Positions 1 to 5,300 of a DNA stretch of 5,300 bases are shown here, in pieces; position 1 is the first letter of the stretch, and each line of letters begins with the position of its first letter. Under the pieces are notes generated by a model. The model was not told where the DNA came from and searched no databases. It was given only the letters and a program-made list of their open reading frames with translations. Where the stretch lies: NCBI GenBank assembly GCA_021772165.1, contig JAJFMM010000089.1, positions 1 through 5,300 on the forward strand. The letters are read 5' to 3'. Both the position numbers and the translations under genes were made by a program. The DNA comes from Chlamydiota bacterium. GTDB lineage: Bacteria > Chlamydiota > Chlamydiia > Chlamydiales > SM23-39.

Positions 1-76
1 TTTATTTTTTGACAATTTAAAAAATTTCTTTACATAGCGGGCATAGAAGGAGAATGGCATGTTAATGAAAACTTAA
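1..76. other. AT-rich intergenic stretch downstream of the flavoprotein gene
   Basis: This segment follows the flavoprotein stop codon and is clearly richer in A and T than the genes. It holds a weak AATTT/AAATT inverted repeat (14-18 with 22-26), too weak to call a terminator. On the plus strand it holds TTGACA (9-14), a poor TACATA 16 bases later (31-36), an AAGGAG (47-52) and a five-codon frame (59-76). No gene is supported here; the next gene to the left is outside the window. Confidence 0.6.
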
Positions 77-1273
77 TTAAACAGAAGTGCCGGCGAGGTA
101 GCCTGTCGTCCAGGCGTTTTGGAAATTGAAGCCGCCTGTCACGCCGTCTACATCGAGGATCTCTCCTACGAAGTGCAGGCCTGGACAGAGTTTGCTTTCC
201 ATTGTTCTGAAGTCGACCTCGCGTCTTGGAATACCGCCGCAGGTGACAAATTCTTCTTTGTGCGTTGTTTTTCCTTCCACTCTATATGGATCTCTATGCA
301 GCTTGGTTGAGAGGCTGCGCAGCTCTTTATGAGTGAGGTCATTGAGGCGTTTTGGGTCTGTACAGAGTGCTTTCCAGAGGTTTTTAGGCAGGGAGAAGGG
401 GTTTTCCATCTGGAGTGATTTGCGAGGAGAGTTGGCTTTGAGCTGGATGAGCTGTTCCATGCTCTCTTCTTCTGTTTGGTCGGGGAGCCAGTTGATGAGG
501 AGTTTGACTTTGTACTCTTTTTCAAAAAGGGTTCTTGCGGCCCATGCTGAGAGTTTGAGGGCAGCAGGTCCGCTGAAGCCGAAGTGTGTGATAAGCAGTG
601 GGCCTGTTTGCGTGTGAGCTGTGCCATCGATGGTGATGCCCGCTCGGGGCACGGCAATACCACTGAGCTCTTGAAGTTTGAAGGCGGGTACGTTGAAGGT
701 AAAGAGAGAGGGGACTGGCGCTTCAATTGTGTGGCCGAGTTTTTGAGCCCAGGCGTGGCCCTCTTTGCTGCTGCCGGTTGCGAGAATGAGTTTTTGAGTC
801 TCTACGGGCTCTTTGTCTCTGAGGCTGAGGATAAAGCCATTTTCGCTCTTTTCGATATTCTCGATGCGCTGTCTTATGCGAATGTCGACGCCGAGCTGTT
901 TGGCCTCTTTCAAAAGTGTTTCTATAATGGTTTCTGATCTGTTCGTGACGGGGAAGATGCGGCCATCTTCTTCGGTCTTGAGTTTTGCGCCTCTTTTTTG
1001 AAACCAGTCGATCGTGTTTTGCGGAGAGAAGTGATGAAAGGGTCCGAGTAGCTCTTTCGAGCCTCTAGGGTAGAATTCGGTGAGTTTGCGTGGCTGGAAG
1101 CAGCTGTGGGTCACGTTGCAGCGGCCTCCGCCGGAGACGCGCACTTTAGCGAGTAGGACAGCTGTTTTCTCTAGGAGAATGACAGAGGCTTTCGGGTTTT
1201 GGCTCTTTGCTTGGATGGCCGCGAAAATACCGGCTGCGCCACCGCCAATTACGATTAAATTTAAAGATTGCAT
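77..1273 (-). CDS. HI0933/YhiN-family NAD(P)/FAD-dependent oxidoreductase
   Basis: This is a 398-residue flavoprotein of the HI0933-like (YhiN/BaiN-type) family, close to the usual length of about 400. The N-terminal FAD-binding Rossmann motif is IVIGGGAAG (7-15), with Glu35 ending the second strand in position to contact the FAD ribose. SGGGRCNVT (47-55) is the family signature. ILATGSS (163-169) matches the second nucleotide-contact motif, with Ser replacing the more usual second Gly. GPLLITHFGFSGPAAL (224-239), TCGGI (344-348) and HFVGEILDVDGVTGGFNFQ (367-385) complete the family pattern. There is no signal peptide or membrane segment, so it should be cytoplasmic. The substrate is unknown for most members; a clostridial relative, BaiN, has been linked to bile-acid reduction, but nothing here supports that role. 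It lies 27 bases downstream of pgl with no visible terminator between, so it is probably cotranscribed. There is no clear Shine-Dalgarno, and the start codon sits inside a perfect palindrome. Confidence 0.93.
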   Translation of the reverse strand: MQSLNLIVIGGGAAGIFAAIQAKSQNPKASVILLEKTAVLLAKVRVSGGGRCNVTHSCFQPRKLTEFYPRGSKELLGPFHHFSPQNTIDWFQKRGAKLKTEEDGRIFPVTNRSETIIETLLKEAKQLGVDIRIRQRIENIEKSENGFILSLRDKEPVETQKLILATGSSKEGHAWAQKLGHTIEAPVPSLFTFNVPAFKLQELSGIAVPRAGITIDGTAHTQTGPLLITHFGFSGPAALKLSAWAARTLFEKEYKVKLLINWLPDQTEEESMEQLIQLKANSPRKSLQMENPFSLPKNLWKALCTDPKRLNDLTHKELRSLSTKLHRDPYRVEGKTTHKEEFVTCGGIPRREVDFRTMESKLCPGLHFVGEILDVDGVTGGFNFQNAWTTGYLAGTSV

Positions 1274-1283
1274 GCAACTAGTT
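1268..1283. repeat. Two overlapping palindromes at the flavoprotein start
   Basis: TTGCATGCAA (1268-1277) is a perfect 10-base palindrome containing the flavoprotein ATG. It overlaps AACTAGTT (1276-1283), a perfect 8-base palindrome in the 27-base gap after pgl. Both are directly visible. They could form an operator or a small RNA structure at the start codon, but short palindromes also arise by chance and no regulator is recognised. Confidence 0.3.
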
Positions 1284-1300
1284 TACAGGGAATTGCGGCT

Positions 1301-2044
1301 TTAAGCAAGTAATGATGCGGCATCTGCATCGAGCATCCAGAGCGCCTTTCTATCCGCCTCTCCAATCTTGCTGGATGGGAAGGGGGAGTCATAGGGGGCT
1401 TGGAGCACTTGCTTGACAATTTCTTTTTTGGAGGGTCCGTGTGCATAGATCACAACGGCTCTACTTGCGCGGATGCAGGAGTAGGTGAGGGTCATCCGCC
1501 AGCAATCTTTCTGGGGCACCCAGTTGGCGACGACGAGCCTGTCTTCTACTTTGAGTGCTTTGGTGTTGGGGAAGAGCGACGCTGTGTGTCCATCTTCTCC
1601 GACGCCTAGCATGACGAGGTCAAAGTACTGTTTGCCCAAATGCTTTTCTAGGAGAGCTTCGTACTCTTCCGCTGCCTGTTCGATCGGCTTTTTCTCAGCT
1701 TCCATGCGGAAAATCTGGTGTGGATTGAGGGGGAGGATCGAGAGGCCGTGCTGCATGGCGGCGTGGTAGTTGCTTTCGGGATCATCAGGAGCTACTGCGC
1801 GCTCATCGCCCCAGAAGAGCCAGATTTTTGACCAGTCGAGTTGATGCGCATAGGGCTGTTTCGAGAGTGTCTGGTAGATGATGTTGGGGGTCGAGCCGCC
1901 GGAGAGGGCCACGTGGAATTTTCCACGCTCTTTAATTGCTTTTTGTGCTGTCTCTATCCAGTGGGAGACAGAGTATTGGATCGCTTCTTCGGAATCTTTT
2001 CCGATAGCAAGGTCGCGGCGCTCATCAAAGGATCTGTTCAGCAT
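1301..2044 (-). CDS. pgl: 6-phosphogluconolactonase (Pgl/DevB)
   Basis: This enzyme hydrolyses 6-phosphogluconolactone, the Zwf product, to 6-phosphogluconate in the cytoplasm. The 247-residue length is normal for the DevB-type family, which shares the NagB/RpiA-like fold. Characteristic motifs occur in order: ALSGGSTP (46-53), LFWGDERAV (76-84), SNY (91-93), IFRME (111-115), MLGVGEDGHTASLFPN (145-160, including the catalytic-site EDGH), RMTLTY (183-188) and a late glycine-lysine segment HGPSKK (202-207). The start at 2044 overlaps the end of opcA by seven bases (ATGCTGA). A purine-rich AAGAAG at 2055-2050, inside the last opcA codons and five bases before the ATG, can act as a weak ribosome binding site. 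The next gene starts 27 bases beyond the stop. The next pathway enzyme, 6-phosphogluconate dehydrogenase (gnd), is not in the window; in Chlamydia it is also encoded elsewhere. Confidence 0.96.
   Translation of the reverse strand: MLNRSFDERRDLAIGKDSEEAIQYSVSHWIETAQKAIKERGKFHVALSGGSTPNIIYQTLSKQPYAHQLDWSKIWLFWGDERAVAPDDPESNYHAAMQHGLSILPLNPHQIFRMEAEKKPIEQAAEEYEALLEKHLGKQYFDLVMLGVGEDGHTASLFPNTKALKVEDRLVVANWVPQKDCWRMTLTYSCIRASRAVVIYAHGPSKKEIVKQVLQAPYDSPFPSSKIGEADRKALWMLDADAASLLA
2038..2044 (-). other. opcA/pgl 7-base overlap
   Basis: The sequence ATGCTGA holds the pgl start (2044-2042) and the opcA stop (2040-2038) in different frames. The AAG AAG AAA codons at the end of opcA form a purine-rich stretch just upstream that can serve as the pgl ribosome binding site. 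Confidence 0.8.
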
Positions 2045-3159
2045 AGTTTCTTCTTATCCAGCAAGAGAAGTTGATGGAGACTTTCCAGTAAAAAGTCGCT
2101 GGTGCCTCCTTGGAAGATTTCACGGACGAGTGATTGGCCGGACGCTGTTTGTCCGAGCATAAATCTGTAGGGCAGATCGCAGTACTCTTGTGAGGCGATC
2201 TGAATGGTGGCTTGGTGTTTGGCTTGTTGTGTGCGTGCCATGGAGTAGCACTTTTCATCTTTGGTTTTGATCTCGATGGCAATCACGGTACCCGATCCGA
2301 GATCCCACTCGGTCGGCTCGATGATCGCGTTGATCTTGTTTTCAAAGCTGAAGTGGAAGGCTCCCTTTTTCGCTTTAGCCTTCTTGAAGTTCCATCCGAG
2401 TCTCGATGAGAGGTAGGCGAGCAGATACATCGACTGGATTTTCAAATGGCAGAAGAACTCTGTCTCTTTTGCATTGTAGACGATTTTGATCTCTTCGATG
2501 TTCTGCAGATCTGCCATGTGCTCTTTGGCTTCGAAGGTAGAGACTAAGAGATCTCTCCAGCCTTCTAAGCGGGCCCAATTCAGGTCGGTTATTTCCAGCC
2601 CTTTTTTCTCTTTCATAGATAGGACGGTGTTGGAAAAATCGTAGAGGCTGTCTGCTGATTCGGAATCGAAGATGATGCGCTGCGAGAGGTTGGCGAGCGA
2701 TTCAAAGAGTGGATGGTTTTGTGAGGGATCTTCAGCCCAGAGCAGATTGACGGGTAGGTCGGGGATCAGGTGAGGTAGTACGAGGGAAAAGACGCGCTTC
2801 CACTCGGGTCCGGCGACGCCGATATCGATGGTGTCGCAAGCGATTGTGCTCTGACCTTCGGGGGCGATCACGGAGACGGCCGTTTTCAGGTACTCTTTGG
2901 AGGAGTCCGGGTCGTGGGAGATGAAAAGCACTCGGCAAGGAAAGCGGTCGATGATTTTTTGGACGATTGTGCGGAAGTAGTCTGTGCGCTTAGAGAGCTT
3001 GTTGAAGACGATCAGATTGAAGAGCGAGGCTCGCATTTTATTGACTTTTGCGAGGTCTTCCCAGATCTTGAGCAGCTTCGATTCGATCTCATCAGGTGAG
3101 ACGATCTCATGAGCGATGGGCTCCGGATTTGATAAACTCTGCTTTTCAAGAGAGGTCAT
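2038..3159 (-). CDS. opcA: OpcA-type glucose-6-phosphate dehydrogenase assembly/activity protein
   Basis: OpcA proteins are soluble partners of G6PD; in cyanobacteria they are needed for G6PD assembly and activity and take part in its redox control, and in actinobacteria the gene sits between zwf and pgl. This 373-residue protein lies in exactly that position. Family-like features are an N-terminal segment with RASLFNLIVF (43-52), CRVLFISHDP (75-84), the hallmark DLPVNLLW (134-141), RIIFDS (161-166) and DLNWARLEGWRDLL (192-205). The C-terminal domain (about 220-373) is less conserved and includes RLGWNF (253-258) and DLPYRFMLGQ (328-337). There is no signal peptide or transmembrane segment. 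The start at 3159 shares an ATGA with the zwf stop, and the end runs seven bases into pgl. Family assignment rests on motifs and gene order. The role in activating this Zwf is inferred. Six cysteines (75, 108, 237, 304, 327, 373) are present, but no conserved redox pair is evident. Confidence 0.9.
   Translation of the reverse strand: MTSLEKQSLSNPEPIAHEIVSPDEIESKLLKIWEDLAKVNKMRASLFNLIVFNKLSKRTDYFRTIVQKIIDRFPCRVLFISHDPDSSKEYLKTAVSVIAPEGQSTIACDTIDIGVAGPEWKRVFSLVLPHLIPDLPVNLLWAEDPSQNHPLFESLANLSQRIIFDSESADSLYDFSNTVLSMKEKKGLEITDLNWARLEGWRDLLVSTFEAKEHMADLQNIEEIKIVYNAKETEFFCHLKIQSMYLLAYLSSRLGWNFKKAKAKKGAFHFSFENKINAIIEPTEWDLGSGTVIAIEIKTKDEKCYSMARTQQAKHQATIQIASQEYCDLPYRFMLGQTASGQSLVREIFQGGTSDFLLESLHQLLLLDKKKLC
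3156..3159 (-). other. zwf/opcA ATGA start-stop overlap
   Basis: The opcA ATG (3159-3157) overlaps the zwf TGA (3158-3156). The upstream bases (CTGGCGCAAATT) contain no convincing Shine-Dalgarno, so opcA translation probably depends on termination at zwf. That would tie the amount of OpcA to that of its predicted partner Zwf. Confidence 0.85.
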
Positions 3160-4682
3160 AATTTGCGCCAGGTGCGATTGTCTTTTGCAATCATCTCATC
3201 GGCTTCTTTCGGTCCCCATGTTCCGCAAGCGTAGTTGGGGAAGGTCATAGGTGTTTTGGCCCAGTACTCAAGGAGCGGCGTGAAGATCTTCCACGACGTT
3301 TCCACTTCGTCGGTTCTGGCAAAAAGCGTATTGTCACCGATAATGAAGTCCAAAAAGAGGCGCTCGTAGGCCTCAGGGGGCGACTGGCCGAAATAGGAGC
3401 CGTAGCGAAAGTCCATTTTGACGGGCTGCAGTGGGCTGCTAGGTCCGGGTACTTTGCAGTTGATCTTCATCGAGATGCCTTCGTCGGGCTGAATGCGAAG
3501 CGTCAGGACGTTGGGCTCACTCTTCTTATTGGGTTCCTGGAACAGAACACCTGGGGCATCTTTAAAGACGATGGCGACCTCTGAGGTCCTCTTTGCTAAG
3601 CGTTTGCCGGCACGAATGTAGAAGGGAACGGTACCTCCCCAGCGCCAGTTGTCGATGAAGAGGCGAAGTGCGAGGAAGGTTTCGATTTGCGAGTCGGGTT
3701 TGACGTTTTTTTCCTGACGATAGCCGATGGCGTCTTCTCCATTGACGAAGCCGGGTCCATACTGTCCGCGCACAATCGATTTGAAGTCCTCTTCTGTAAA
3801 AGGGCGGATCGATTTGAGAACTTTAACTTTTTCATCATGAATGTCAGATGCCTTGAGCGAGACGGGCGGCTCCATTCCAATGAGCGAAAGGATCTGCATC
3901 ACGTGGTTTTGGACGACATCGCGAAGCAGCCCCTCTTCTTCGTAAAAGGCGCCTCTGGTGCCGATGCCGATGTCTTCTGCAACGGTGATCTGCACATGGT
4001 CGATGTGTTTGTAGTTCCAGAGCGATTCGAAAATCGCGTTACCAAACCGGAAGACCATGATGTTCTGGACGGTCTCTTTTCCGAGGTAGTGGTCAATGCG
4101 GTACGTTTGCGATTCGTCGATGTTTTTGTGCAGGTCATCCTGCAGCTGCCCGGCAGATTTTAGGTCGTGTCCGAACGGTTTTTCGATGACGACGCGCGAC
4201 CAGCTCTCCGTCTCTTTGGTGACATCGTAGATCAGATTGAATTTACGCAGTTTTTCGACGATGATAGGAAAGAATTTCGGCTGAACAGAGAGATAAAAGA
4301 CGCGGTTTCCACGTGTTGAAAAGCGCTTGTCGAGATCGGCAATTGTTTTTGCGAGTGCTTCGTAACCCTCATCGGAATCGAACTCCGATTTGTGGTAGAA
4401 GATCTGCTCTTGGAATGTACTCCAGAAGTTATCATCGATCGGCTGCGTACGCGAATAAGAGGAGATGCTCTTTTTCAAGTCATCTCGAAACTCTTCGTTG
4501 CTTTTCTCTCGTCTTGCAAAGCCAACACATGCGAAGTTGGCAGGCAAAAGTCCTTCTTTACCAATGTTATAGATCGCCGGAGCGAGCTTTCGTCCTGTAA
4601 GGTCTCCTGTTGCTCCGAAAATAACGAGGAGGCAGGGATCGATATTGCGTGTGGAACGCCCTGTTTCTTCTAGCGGATTCAT
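3156..4682 (-). CDS. zwf: Glucose-6-phosphate 1-dehydrogenase (Zwf)
   Basis: Zwf oxidises glucose 6-phosphate to 6-phosphogluconolactone with NADP+, the entry step of the oxidative pentose phosphate pathway. At 508 residues it has the usual bacterial length. The N-terminal Rossmann part (about 15-200) carries the coenzyme motif FGATGDLT (22-29) and EKPFG (167-171). The substrate motif RIDHYLGKE is at 195-203, with His198 and Lys202. The C-terminal domain contains RDVVQNH, where His260 matches the catalytic His240 of the Leuconostoc enzyme, and also RAGKRL (357-362) and YERLF (439-443). The start at 4682 is supported by the ATGA overlap with nadA and by an N-terminus beginning NPL, as I recall for chlamydial Zwf. 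No strong Shine-Dalgarno precedes it, which fits coupling to nadA. Its stop overlaps the opcA start by four bases. No frameshift or missing key residue was seen. NADP+ preference is assumed from the family. Confidence 0.98.
   Translation of the reverse strand: MNPLEETGRSTRNIDPCLLVIFGATGDLTGRKLAPAIYNIGKEGLLPANFACVGFARREKSNEEFRDDLKKSISSYSRTQPIDDNFWSTFQEQIFYHKSEFDSDEGYEALAKTIADLDKRFSTRGNRVFYLSVQPKFFPIIVEKLRKFNLIYDVTKETESWSRVVIEKPFGHDLKSAGQLQDDLHKNIDESQTYRIDHYLGKETVQNIMVFRFGNAIFESLWNYKHIDHVQITVAEDIGIGTRGAFYEEEGLLRDVVQNHVMQILSLIGMEPPVSLKASDIHDEKVKVLKSIRPFTEEDFKSIVRGQYGPGFVNGEDAIGYRQEKNVKPDSQIETFLALRLFIDNWRWGGTVPFYIRAGKRLAKRTSEVAIVFKDAPGVLFQEPNKKSEPNVLTLRIQPDEGISMKINCKVPGPSSPLQPVKMDFRYGSYFGQSPPEAYERLFLDFIIGDNTLFARTDEVETSWKIFTPLLEYWAKTPMTFPNYACGTWGPKEADEMIAKDNRTWRKL
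4679..4682 (-). other. nadA/zwf ATGA start-stop overlap
   Basis: The ATG of zwf (4682-4680) and the TGA of nadA (4681-4679) share bases in an ATGA. The bases just upstream (GCAGAGAT) hold no well-spaced Shine-Dalgarno. Re-initiation by ribosomes finishing nadA is the simplest reading, and it supports the chosen zwf start. Confidence 0.85.
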
Positions 4683-5300
4683 ATCTCTGCATAGTGAAAC
4701 ATTGACTCAATACAACGCAAGGCAGAATTTTGAATGGAAGGTTCAATTTCGATGATCTGCGACTCTGTGGGCTCTTCGAGCGCGGAGATCAGTGAAATAA
4801 GGTTGTTCGATCTCATGTATTTACATAGAAAGCAGCCGCCCAGTAATTTTGCTTTTGGCACTTCCACTTGTAGTCTCGATGCGATGCCACATTCGGTAAG
4901 GAGGAGAAAGGGGCGTTTCTCATCGGCGCGTTTAGCTACGTATTCGAGCATCTGTGTGGTCGAGCCGACAGAATCTGCTTTAGCTACGACCTTGGGGCTG
5001 CATTCTGGGTGGGCGACGACGATCGCTTCGGGATGTTCCCGTCGAAGAGAATCGATCATTTCCGGCTCAAACTCTTCATGGACGTAGCAAGTTCCGTCAT
5101 AGCAGAGGATCTCCTTGTCGATGCCGCGCTTTTCGAGGGCTCTCCGTAGGTTTTCCCCCATGAGCTTGTCGGGGAGGAAGTAGATCTGGTCATTGGGAAT
5201 GAGCTCCAGGATTTTCTCCGCGTTGGAGGAGGTGACGCAGACATCGCAAGCGGCTTTGACGGCAGCGGTTGTGTTGATGTAGCAGACGAAAGTATGATCC
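4679..5300 (-). CDS. nadA: Quinolinate synthase NadA, C-terminal part (5' end beyond the window)
   Basis: NadA is a cytoplasmic [4Fe-4S] enzyme that condenses iminoaspartate with dihydroxyacetone phosphate to quinolinate in de novo NAD synthesis. The frame stays open to the window edge: 206 residues are visible, so the Met at 5161 is internal and roughly the first third of the protein is missing, including the first cluster cysteine. Visible family motifs, numbered from the first visible residue, are YINTTAAVKA (7-16), TSSNA (23-27), PDK (43-45), GTCYVHEEF (69-77), HPEC (97-100), DSVGSTTQM (109-117), TECG (135-138) and GGCFLCKYM (154-162). By comparison with E. coli NadA, Cys71 (in GTCYVH) and Cys159 (in CKYM) should be the second and third cluster ligands. 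A CDVC pair (18-21) and a CFLC pair (156-159) are also present. The stop codon overlaps the zwf start by four bases. The identification is firm; the gene's start and promoter cannot be seen. Confidence 0.95.
   Translation of the reverse strand, partial: DHTFVCYINTTAAVKAACDVCVTSSNAEKILELIPNDQIYFLPDKLMGENLRRALEKRGIDKEILCYDGTCYVHEEFEPEMIDSLRREHPEAIVVAHPECSPKVVAKADSVGSTTQMLEYVAKRADEKRPFLLLTECGIASRLQVEVPKAKLLGGCFLCKYMRSNNLISLISALEEPTESQIIEIEPSIQNSALRCIESMFHYAEI

Noticed and set aside
14..26. AATTT/AAATT inverted repeat as a rho-independent terminator for the operon
   Set aside because: The stem is five A-T pairs only with a three-base loop and no GC content, so it would be too unstable to terminate transcription.
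166..726. Minus-strand open frame of 186 codons inside the flavoprotein gene
   Set aside because: It is out of frame within a well-supported flavoprotein gene. The translation is Ser/Pro/Lys-rich and low in complexity, as expected of a frame shadow.
1412..1440. TTGACA on the plus strand inside pgl as a possible antisense promoter
   Set aside because: No acceptable -10 sequence lies 16 to 18 bases downstream, and no plus-strand gene follows.
3687..4163. Plus-strand open frame of 158 codons antisense to zwf
   Set aside because: It lies wholly within zwf, whose frame has intact catalytic motifs. The translation shows no recognisable domain, and it is explained as a shadow of the zwf codons.
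4679..5161. Treating the Met at 5161 as the start of a 160-residue protein
   Set aside because: The same frame continues upstream to the window edge with strong NadA motifs (YINTTAAVKA, TSSNA, PDK), so this Met is internal.
1..5300. CRISPR arrays, tRNA or rRNA genes, insertion sequences, or phage and toxin-antitoxin modules
   Set aside because: No repeated spacer units, tRNA-like cloverleaf, transposase motifs or terminal repeats were seen; nearly all the sequence is taken up by five housekeeping-type genes.

Overview
The window holds five genes, all on the minus strand and closely packed, so transcription runs from right (5300) to left (1). In transcription order they are: quinolinate synthase NadA (only its C-terminal part is in the window), glucose-6-phosphate dehydrogenase Zwf, an OpcA-type G6PD assembly protein, 6-phosphogluconolactonase Pgl/DevB, and a HI0933/YhiN-family FAD-dependent oxidoreductase. 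All plus-strand reading frames, and the shorter minus-strand frames inside these genes, look like shadows.

Likely organism: a member of the Chlamydiota, probably an environmental (amoeba- or protist-associated) lineage rather than the genus Chlamydia. This is inferred from remembered resemblance of the Zwf N-terminus (NPL...FGATGDLT..KL, then CVGFARR.KS) and of the Pgl motifs (FWGDER, SNY, IFRME, LGVGEDGHTASLFPNT) to chlamydial proteins. In Chlamydia zwf and devB are also neighbours. Chlamydia itself is not known to make NAD de novo, so a nadA here points to a metabolically richer relative. The order zwf-opcA-pgl is also the actinobacterial order, but base composition looks roughly balanced rather than GC-rich, which argues against Actinobacteria.

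Layout: 5300-4679 nadA (5' end off the window); 4682-3156 zwf; 3159-2038 opcA; 2044-1301 pgl; 1273-77 flavoprotein; 76-1 an AT-rich intergenic stretch. The nadA/zwf and zwf/opcA junctions are 4-base ATGA overlaps and opcA/pgl is a 7-base overlap, so the first four genes are probably translationally coupled. The flavoprotein starts after a 27-base gap and is probably in the same transcript. No promoter for the operon lies in the window; it must be upstream of position 5300.

How the genes work together: Zwf and Pgl carry out the first two steps of the oxidative pentose phosphate pathway, yielding NADPH and 6-phosphogluconate. OpcA is the predicted assembly or activity partner of Zwf. NadA makes quinolinate, the precursor of NAD and so of NADP+, the Zwf cofactor. 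The unit can be read as an NADP(H) supply module, with a flavoprotein of uncertain substrate at its end. No wholly new system was seen. The points most worth a second look are the linkage of nadA to zwf-opcA-pgl and an OpcA outside its best-studied phyla.
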